The notes under the pieces were generated by a model that did not search any database, was not told the DNA's origin, and worked only from the letters and a program-made list of their open reading frames with translations. Position numbers and translations under genes: made by a program. Positions 50,615 through 60,100 of a stretch of DNA of 64,000 nucleotides are shown piece after piece (position 1 is the stretch's first letter; each line of letters starts with the position of its first letter). The stretch is taken from positions 12,240,789 through 12,304,788 of the forward strand of contig OY987242.1 in assembly GCA_963920765.1 (NCBI GenBank), read 5' to 3'. This stretch comes from Ulota crispa (taxonomy: Eukaryota > Streptophyta > Bryopsida > Orthotrichales > Orthotrichaceae).

Positions 50615-51621
50615 TCGTGTATTTGTTGCTTTCAGTCTTTGACCCACCATTATGTTTCTTTGGTGTCCAATTTTGTGAGAGCAGAATAACTACCCCTTTG
50701 GTATTGTTTTTGCGTATTGATTACTTAATGCAGCGTCTACTCTACCATTTCTAGTGTTGGCTCATTAGATGACCTTAGCTGATCTCTTGCCGCTCCGAAT
50801 ATGTCGGTGTCAACAACCAGTGTCCTGGACTTTCATGAACTCTATGGAAGTCAGTCTACGGAATGCGAATCGAGATTGAAGCCGTTTGCATTACACATTC
50901 CGTTGATTTGTGGTGTTCTTTATTTACGTGGCGAAGGCCAAATCAATATTCTCAAGGTTTGTTTGTCTATATACATACGTGTACTTATACATTTACATCT
51001 ATCTGTATATATAACAGAATTCGATTGGCGATCCTTTTACTGCATGGGTGAAAATGCATGGGTAAAAGAAAAACTGTTTTATTGCATGAATAAATTGGAC
51101 TACTAGGTAAAATAACTGCATGGATATAAAACAAGATACAGTATATGTTTCACAGAAACAGTGGCGATCCTTTTAATGTTACCGTGAAAAAACTCCGTAG
51201 GTAAAAAAACTACATGGGAATAAAGATTGCATGAGTGAAAACAACAAATGTTTTTTTTCGTGGGTATGAAAATCTTTTACCATTTGGGTAGAGATTTTGC
51301 TAAATTGGGTCTAAAGTTAGATTACTTGGATAAAAGAAAACAGAATGTTTTAACGAAAGGGAAATATTTTTTTATAGATAGGCTTGAAATTATTTTGTGT
51401 CTTGTCAAACCCACAAGTACCTATACTACTCTATATATATAGTAGAATGCAATTTCAAATTGTGTCCATGATGGTTAGTTAGATGAAAAGTAAATGAATG
51501 AAAATTGATATGGTTTTTGTAACTAAATTTTCTAATTGGATTTTGGCTTGACAGATGGGGTTTTAGACATGATTGTGTTGTTCTTGTGTTCCTTATAAGT
51601 AATTCAATTACAAAGTAATAA
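50615..51621. other. HisG 3' flank
   Basis: Contains the HisG 3' UTR and then AT-rich DNA. Scattered GCATGGGTAAAA-like words recur between 51030 and 51240. No gene recognised. Confidence 0.4.
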
Positions 51622-51826
51622 CATAATATTTGCCAATTTGGGAAAAATGATCTATTCCAAGACTTCTAAATCTTGCGTTTGTGAGATTATTTTGGTGATT
51701 TAGAGTAAATCTTATGACAAATCCTTCAAAATCTTTCGCCAGGGATTATTATAAAATTCACTTTAAATCATCACAATACTCTTACAAATGCAAAATTCAG
51801 AAGGTTCAAAATTAACAAATATTGTG
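51622..51826. mobile_element. Small TIR element, ATATTYGTTAATTTGGGA family, copy 1
   Basis: Left end CATAATATTTGCCAATTTGGG, right end TTAACAAATATTGTG. The interior (AAAATTCACTTTAAATCATCACAA...) matches the copy at 57476-57727. 205 bp, non-coding. Confidence 0.55.
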
Positions 51827-52052
51827 ATTCGTGTTTCATGGTTGAAAAGGAGGTTGAAAAACAAGGATTTTGGATATCAAAATGTTTGAATATGTAATTA
51901 AACAAGGTTTGTTTATGGGAGAGCAAGAAAATGAGCAGCAACGAGGTACGGATGATGCTGAATTTGTACGTCTCACTCATTAAAATTCTCCAGGTATCCA
52001 AGGATTAGAAAGAAAAGCAAAAAAGAGGTCAGCAATCCTAAGCATGACATAA

Positions 52053-52446
52053 GGTAGGCGCACCCATAAGCGTGGAAATAAGGGTTTTGGAGTAGGTAAA
52101 ATAATTGATTAACTTTGAAAACAATATTGTATGTTAGGAAATGGAAACCAAAAATATTGGCATCTATTTCAAGATTTCAACTATAAGTATTTGTTTACAA
52201 AGATTTTTTAAAGTTCAAAATCATTGAATTTGTAAGAACCATGTGTAAGAGATGCTAATCACAAGGCTTGTTGGTTCTTAAATAGTGAGATGGGTACTCA
52301 AAACCTCATGCTAGTTACCCACAATCATCACTTCATCACCCATAACCATCACTTAGTCACCCACAACCATTTGTTTTTTTATTGATTAGCCCTTGCCATT
52401 GTCAGGTGACAAGCATGGGGACGCAACGCTTATGGATGCTGCTACC
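52053..52446. mobile_element. Relative of the 4188 element
   Basis: Starts GGTAGGCGCACCCATAAGCG and ends, inverted, GGTAGCAGCATCCATAAGCG; followed internally by AAGGGTTTTGG as in the element at 4188-4495. 394 bp, non-coding. An internal CACCCATAACCATCAC repeat occurs near 52340. Confidence 0.6.
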
Positions 52447-52589
52447 TTGAGGCTATTTGAAGCGAGCCATGAACAAAGTTTGAAATGACTGAATGAATTC
52501 ACATGGAGACTTGCTTTTACAGTTTGGAAGCAACAAAAGCTTTGGACCCAAACAATGTAGTTTAATGTAGTTTGCTATAATACTGTCAA

Positions 52590-53175
52590 TTTAAGGGCTG
52601 GTCTGCTTTTTCATGGTCTTTTTGGGACATGAAGACCTTTAGTCTAATTTTCAAATATAGAGAAATAAGTACTAAATGTAACATAATTTTTTTCATAATA
52701 TTCAAAGTTTTATGTAGTAGATACCTATTTGTAACTCTAGGTCTCTCATAAATTGTTCATGTACAACTTATAAAGAGATGGGGTGAACTAGTGTTTGGGA
52801 AATTTTTTGACCTTCACCACCTAAAAACCAGCATTTTTCATATTCAACCGGCTTTCTTTTAGACTGTGCTAGATATTTTTCTAAATTTACATAGTAACAT
52901 GTTATATTTAGATTTTTTAGTGAAATTTAAGGTTTTTTTGTCGGCAATTTCAAAATGCAACCGATTTATTTCCCAATTCCACCAGCAACCAATGAACTAG
53001 CTGCCGATTTTCCCGGACATTGGGATGCACCCATGAATATGATTGGCTCTCATAATAGAATACACCTTTCCTTTTACAACTTATAGAGGTCCATTCAAGG
53101 TCCACTTTATATCCATTCCTAAACTACCTAGTACCTATGGAACTCGTTATACGTGTGTCGGTTTTAGAGTACACT
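52590..53175. repeat. Dispersed repeat, copy 1
   Basis: Begins TTTAAGGGCTGGTCTGC and includes AATGTAACATAAT, GTAAAGAGATG-like words and AGGTCCATTCAAGG. The same order is seen at 55850-56220. This copy holds an extra ~250 bp (about 52800-53050), part of which resembles 55500-55590. Confidence 0.6.
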
Positions 53176-54029
53176 ACACTACCTTTTAAACTTTGTCTAG
53201 TTTAGGAGGAGTCAGGATCCCAAGCCTGAAGACTCATTATTTTGTATCTGAGTGTTACAAACAGAAGCCTTTTCGTTTGACTTGGAGGGAGCGCTTCAAG
53301 ACTAAAACAAGGCAATTAACTGAATTGCCTGGTACCAAATTTTATTCTAAGGATGGTTAGTCAAGAAAATTTGTGCCTAATTTCAGCAGAGATATTGAAG
53401 GCCATTAATCTGTATTTGTTCAACAAAAAAACATGTCAAACAAGCGAAAATTCTTTCATACATTTACAACAAGTTATTATAAAATCCTCAAAGAATTCAA
53501 AGCAGCTAGTAACTCCAAAGCACTTTGCACTCAAAATAATACTTCACCCAAACATCCTTTTTAGAGTCATGCTTCAGCCTTTAAAAAGAAGGCTTTTCCT
53601 TATGACAATTTGATGAAATTGGGGTGTAAAGCGTATTTGAACAAAGTTACAGAAAAAAATAAAACATCCTGTTTTTTAAATTTTACTAGAAATCTCAGAT
53701 GGATCTAGGCATTAATAAGCTGTAGCAAGTTTTGTTGCTTTGAAACACAATGTCATGTCAACTTAATTAAAATGACGATGTTGCGGTGGGGAAGAGAAAA
53801 CAAGTACAGCGATGGTTTGAAGTGCACAGTATGTAGGCAATTTTATGGGCGGTTCACACTACGTCCCACTTCCCATATTTGGGAGTCCCACCTTAATGTC
53901 AGATCTCAACTTAGTTGGGTTATTATGGACAAAACAAAGTACTAAAAGACAGTCTTGAATATTTTATGTAAAAATATTCATAGAATTTGGGTTGAAAATT
54001 AGGTTTAGCAATATGATCAACCCAAATTT
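53176..54029. other. Intergenic DNA
   Basis: No gene or element boundary recognised; an 86-codon frame at 53353-53613 has no motif. Confidence 0.4.
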
Positions 54030-54153
54030 GGAGTGAAATCCCACCTTTTTTGATGTCAAAACTTTCAAATAGTGCTGCTATGTAAGCAACCGGAGTGAAA
54101 TCCCACCTTTTTTGATGTCAAAACTTTCAAATAGTGCTGCTATGTAAGCAACC
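54030..54153. repeat. Perfect 62-bp tandem duplication
   Basis: GGAGTGAAATCCCACC ... CTATGTAAGCAACC at 54030-54091 is repeated without any difference at 54092-54153. Identity implies a very recent duplication or an assembly artefact. Confidence 0.95.
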
Positions 54154-54318
54154 TTCGACATAAGATATAGTGTGAAATGCCTTTTAGTAAATATGCACCA
54201 CTGTTATGGTTTCCATTCTAACAATCGTTCTCCTCCTTCCTGCCTCTCAAAAGCGTAACTTTCAGGTCCCCTACGCCGTTTCAGTAGATTATCTCAGTTT
54301 TAACATAACTGCTGTTAA

Positions 54319-55265
54319 CCCTTACAAGACCAAGGGTGTTTTTGAGAAAAAATCTCAGAAACTGCCAACTTTTAGTGCATTGCCCAAAATTGAAATTAAA
54401 AATATTTTTTTCTCAATTTCAACCGTAAAAAAGTGTGCAAAATAGACAAAATAATATGTGTAAAAAAATTCAGCCCATTTGACCTAATGGATTGTAAGAT
54501 TATAATGTTTGAAGTGAGAAGACCTACTTTTTTTTATTCCTGCAAAACAAGGTCAGCAGACTTTGACCCTTCCTAGAGTAAAATTTTTGCTTTACACAAA
54601 TTTGAGCTTTTTGACCATTCACAAGTATATGATGTTAGGTTCACTCACAAAAAAACTCAGATGTAAAGTACAATCTAGCTTGTTCTAAATCATCCTCCAA
54701 TGCAAAGAGGTTAAGTGAATTGGCAATACATTAGTCATTCTTTCATGATTTTTGTGCAATGAGGAAGTCTTTTATTTGAAATCTGAAAGGTAAAAAGTTA
54801 GAGATAAACATTTGAAACATATGAAAAAAAGTTTCAAGAGCTTTGGATTTATAAATTGAAAGATAACATGGCTTGAAGTTAGAGGATTCTTTTTTTCTTG
54901 AAACTGCCCTAACATAATTAACCAAGTTTGACTCCTTTCAAAATGTGATGTGAGAGCTCAAGTTTTTTTTTTGACAATTGTACATTATGTTTTTTTAGTT
55001 ACATATTTGCCAAATTTCAAAAGTGGATGAAAGTTTTAGCATAAGATTCTCCAAACATTCTCAAACTACCCAAGTTGCCCAATTTCTTTGGGGCAACATA
55101 ACTTTTGAACCAGGCATCCAATTGGGGAAAGATTTACATTTCCACTTAGGAAATACTTATCTACACCTTGTGTAACAATGTTGAGAAAATCAAATAAAAA
55201 TGACTCCATATGTCCCTACCCAAGTTCTCAAGTGGCTGTTGAATAGCCACTTGGTCCTTTAGGGG
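54319..55265. mobile_element. TTAA-flanked piggyBac-like element, copy 6
   Basis: TTAA at 54315-54318 and 55266-55269. Left CCCTTACAAGACCAAG; right inverted CCCCTAAAGGACCAAG, sharing GACCAAG and the CCC start. 947 bp, no transposase frame. Internal inverted pieces include GGGGCAACATAACTTTTGAA. Confidence 0.6.
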
Positions 55266-55849
55266 TTAAGATGAAGAAATTACTGATTAGTGCATGTTTT
55301 GTCAATGAAACTTGATTCCTAGTAGCACATGGGTAGGAAGATGCTTCACCTTTTATAGACGTACCTTCCACAGTTCTGCCCACAGTCTAGGAAGTTTTTT
55401 TGAGCTTAACCGGCCAATATTGACATTCTCTTGGACCAACCAGTTGTTTAGAGTATACTCCTAGCTAAGCCTATAGAACATACAGAATATTTTCTTTTTT
55501 TCCTCTTAAATGGTCAATTTTTTCCCAATTCTCAAAATCAACCGGCTAGCTTGTAACAAAATGCCGGTACTTCCCGTACATTGGTTCCGCCCTTCATTCG
55601 TTGCAGGGTTGACGCTAGTTATGCTTCATCCTCTCTCTCAAGTGGACTTGCTCCTGCACAGGCCATTTTATCCATTCCACCTCAGTCTGATACCTACAGT
55701 AGTTCCTTCGATTGTCTTAGTTATCTACTGTCTGTGTACATGATTCAAGAAACTGGATTTCGATATTTTCATCTGGCAACAATGGCTTATCTAATATCAA
55801 CGATGTCAAAGGTCGAATGAATAAGGCAGTATGCTCTAAAACCGCCACT

Positions 55850-56220
55850 TTAAGGGCTGGTCTGCCTTTTTCATGGGCTTACATGAAATATTTTTGTCCA
55901 ACTTTCAGACAAAGAGAAATGGATGCCAAATGTAACATAATATGTTTGATATCTTTTGAAGTATTATTGAATTGTTGATGAATTTTTAAAGTTTTTTTTT
56001 GTAGTAAACATCTATTTGTGATTCTAAATCTCTTATAAACAATTCATGTGCAATTTGTAAAGAGATGAGGAGAAATCAAAGAGTATGATTGATTCTTGAA
56101 ATAAAATATACCTTTTCTTTTATGACTTAAAGAGGTCCATTCAAGAACCACTTCATATCCATTCTTGAGCTACCCATAGAACGCTTTACATGAAAGGGTG
56201 GCAATTAAAGCATACTATAT
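55850..56220. repeat. Dispersed repeat, copy 2
   Basis: TTTAAGGGCTGGTCTGCC through AGGTCCATTCAAGAACC, collinear with 52590-53175 but without its extra central segment. Confidence 0.6.
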
Positions 56221-56385
56221 TAACTCTGAAAAAAGACGTGTAGCAGTCAAATACATTTTTGAAGGTCCATGCTTTCAGTGCAACGTACATGGGCTATGGG
56301 TTGGAGACCCCACCGGGCTGATTCATCAGCGGCTCAGGTGGCGGGGCTCCCCAAGCCTTGACTGCAGTAGACGAGTGTCGTTTTA

Positions 56386-56706
56386 TATTTGGAAAATTTC
56401 ATGGATATACCTGGCGTTTGCAATATTTTCATAGATACCCCTGCTTTTCAGAAATTTCACAAATACCCTTGGACCAAAATTTTCAGGAGTTTGTTTTGTT
56501 GTACTGCACATGCCAGTTCCCTTCATTCTTTGTACGCACACATAACAAGAAAGAAATAATGAGCGCACAAAAGGGAGAAGGAAGTGACTTGCAAAACAAA
56601 ACAAACGCCTGGCTGAAAATTTTGGTCCAAGGGTATTTGTGAGATTTCAGATAAAGCAGGGGATCTATGAAAATATTGCAAACTCTAGGGGTATCCATGA
56701 CATTTA
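56386..56706. mobile_element. Fold-back element, ~105-bp arms, copy 1
   Basis: Left arm words: TCATGGATA, TTTGCAATATTTTCATAGAT, CACAAATACCCTTGGACCAA. The right arm repeats these inverted at about 56606-56706. 320 bp in total, non-coding, ~0.4 kb upstream of the MES gene. A diverged relative lies at 62270-62590. Confidence 0.7.
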
Positions 56707-57114
56707 AAAAAAATTCCCGTTGGTCAGTGAATCCCTGGTGAAAAACGCTTCACTCCTTGTACTTGACTGTTGTCGGCTACTGAAGCCCGAACCTGTGCAT
56801 TTCGGCATTTGCAGAGGTTCTGCTAAGCTTATGCTCGGCTCGACGAGTTTGATGAATTGGAGCTGCTCCTCGATCGAGGCTCCGCATGTGCGTGTTATTA
56901 ACGCTGTTGGATCACCTTCTGCTGGTCGTAGTATTTTACTTGTAGCTCGGAATGAAACTGTGACTTAATTTGATTAGACGCTTTCCCTTCCAGAGGTGGC
57001 ATGACGTTAGGGAGTGCGTGGATGGGCAGATCATGACGTAGAGTGCATGCACCGACAGAGATAGGTAGAGAGATAGATATTCAACTCAAAGGCTAGTAGG
57101 TGTGGGTGATCGAC
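56707..57114 (+). other. MES upstream region
   Basis: Moderate-GC sequence before the MES start codon; presumably promoter and leader. An 82-codon frame at 56720-56968 has no recognisable domain. Confidence 0.35.
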
Positions 57115-60100
57115 ATGGAGCCGCAGCAGCAGCAGAAGTACCACTTTGTGTTGGTGCATGGCGGCTGCCATGGCGCCTGGTGTTGGTACAGGCTCATTGA
57201 CCGCCTCCAGAGAGGAGGCCACCAGGTGACCGCCCTGGACATGGCAGGTGCGGGCCAGCACCGTGCCAATACGGACTCCATCGCCACATACGAGCAGTAC
57301 AACCAGCCTCTGACGGAATTCTTCGAATCCCTCCCCACGGATGACCCTTCCAAGGTATTAACTTAAAACTAGTGAATTTGAACTCCTGTGAATTCCATGT
57401 AGCGACCAGAATGTCTCGTAGGTACCAGTCCAGTAGTCGAGGCATGGGCGACCTCTATGGATGGAATTTGGAACACAATATTCGTTAGTTTGGGAGAAAG
57501 TCTTTCGCAAAACCAATTTTGCGTATACTAAATTTTGCATTTGTGAAAATATTTTGGTGTTTTAAAGTGAGTTTTTGGATGATTGCTTCAAGGTAATTCA
57601 TTATTGTTGCAAGGTTTTGAAGAAAACATCATAAAATTCACTCTAAATCACCAAAAACAACTCTTAAAATTGGAAAAATCCAAAAGTCCCAAAATTGAGT
57701 TTTTTTTGCTTGTATTAACAAATGTTGCGTTTTGGGTTTCTATCACCAACATCACTCTTTCTACCTTCCAAATCCAGAGCTAGACAACATCATATTCGTT
57801 AAATTGGGAAACAGAGTATTTTTTGGGACTTCTGGAGGTTTTAGGTGGCCACCTGAAATCGAGCTCGCAGCATTTTTTTGGGTACATGTGTCCTCACCTT
57901 AGAGGAGGAGTTTGTGAGGGAAAAAATCTTAGTGGCTTAGACTGAATCTGATACCTTCAAATCTGGTTTAAGGTAACTTTGTGGGTTTAAGATGGAGTAC
58001 AAAATGGTACCTCTGTTTTTCCCAATTTAACGAATACGGACGTTGCAAGAGGCGGTATATGCTAGCTTATCTCGGTGATCTTGAGTGTGGAATTTAAAGG
58101 ATCGGCGAATCATTGGAGGCAAAAATCTCTGTGGCTGGATCTGTGATCCAGAATCCTATCCCATACATGGATAGTGTATATAATGGTGTGTAACAGGATG
58201 TGCTGCAATTAAGTGGATAAGCACTATTGAGAAGAGCAAATTAGGACGACGAGTGGATTACCAGTGGAACATCTTCATAACCATGTGGTTGCACCGTGCC
58301 TTGAAACGAAATGAACTCTGTCGGTGCAAATTGTGAGAACGTTGCAAAAAGGATGAACTCAAGAGTACTACTTTTAAAAACCGTGTGGTTCCAAGCACCT
58401 CCTCCCTCAGTCTTATGCTGCAAAGCTTTTCACAGGTAATCTGATGCCTAGACAGGTGCCGATTGCTTGAGATCTTAATTTTTCAAGTATGGTCGGTTCT
58501 GTTACATGGCACAAGTGAGACCACCAGAAAATTCTGCGACACTCAAGCTCTACACACATGGAATGGTGTTGATTTAGGACGTTTCTAGGGTTGAGCCTTG
58601 AATGTACAGTACAGTGCCGTTGAGCTGAAGATCTGCCAATTTAACCCCACAAGAGCCAGCGTTCACTGGGTGGGTGATGGATAGTTTCAAACTTTAACTT
58701 TAACTTTTAGCTCAAGTGGCTAAATACTCTGGTAAAAAGCTAAAATTTTCAAACTCAATATTGTAAAGTTCCAAAGTTGATTAGCTGCATAAATAAATTC
58801 TTAGCAAGTTTAAAAGATCGCTGCATACAATACGAGCTGAGTGTAATGGATGAAATACATTCGGCATGCTTTGGAATTGAACTTTTGTCTGCTCTTCAAC
58901 TATGTAACTGTTTATTATTATTAGTTGCTTCATGATCCTTGTGCAAGGTTTCCATCGATGTTCAAATATAGAGATTAGACCTGAGCCGTGGGCACGGGAT
59001 TGTGGGAATGGATGCAGGTGGTGTTGATAGGGCACAGTCTGGCAGGGTTAAGTTGCATGCCACTGATGGAGCGCTTCACCCACAAAATTGGCCTGGTCAT
59101 TTTTATTGCAGCTGTGGTCACCCCCAGTGGAGCCTCCCTGATGGATAGCGGCAAGTTGACGGAACTGGTATTGCCATGCCTCCTGCTACTCTCAGTTGAC
59201 GTCCTCTTGCAGGTCCTTTTAGTGTATTTTCATTTTATTGTTCAGGGCTTCTTTGAACTAGAAAACAGTGCATATCAGGTCATCAGCTCCCAGGCTTAAC
59301 CTGTTTTAATCTCCTGCAATGTCAGATGCACAGGAAAACTTTTCTCGGTTCCCGATGAGAGAATTCCCGGTGAGTCCGGTGTTTCCCGGTGTTTTGCAGG
59401 GTTGGAAACACTGGAACACCGGGAAACACCGGACTCACCGGGAATTCTCTCACAGGGAACCAAAAAATGTTTTCATGTGATGTTCATGTTCTCAAAATCT
59501 TGTGATTGGGTCTAGAAAGTTCACCAAATGAACCAATGAATATGACTGAAAAAGTAAGACTCAGTTAGTGCTGCACAAGTCAGCGTTGTAAATCCAATGT
59601 TAAAATAGGTAATGTTAAAATAGGTATCAAATAGAAAGTGTAGGGTAAGGGCCTCACGCTAGGGCATTCTTATGTTTAAGTCACTGGGAACAAGGGTGGA
59701 ACTTGAGTAATCAATGGCACAAATATGAGATTGCTCATGTATGAGATGCTTAGTTAACTTTGCTAAAACTTTGCTTGAAAAAGATTTCATCACATGTCCT
59801 TTTTGCTAGTAGGAGTGACATTAGGCAGCGTGACACCACTCCACAATTTTCAATGTTACGTTCACAAATATTAGGGCAACCAATAAATTATAGGATTCTA
59901 TTCAAGCAATGTTTACAGAGTATAATTTTATATCCTTGGACCTTGTTTGAATGGATGCACAATCAAAATAAATGAAGAATGCATCTATTGATTGAAAAGA
60001 AACATGAAGACCAGAATTCAGAAAGGCAATATTATTTTACCACCTCTTCTTAATTATATTGCCACATAATGCATTGGAGATGGAAGAGAAAAGATAAATT

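Noticed and set aside
58643-59053. TTAACCCC ... GGGTTAA pair as another TTAA element
   Set aside because: The right end lies within MES exon 2 coding sequence and the termini beyond CCC do not match.
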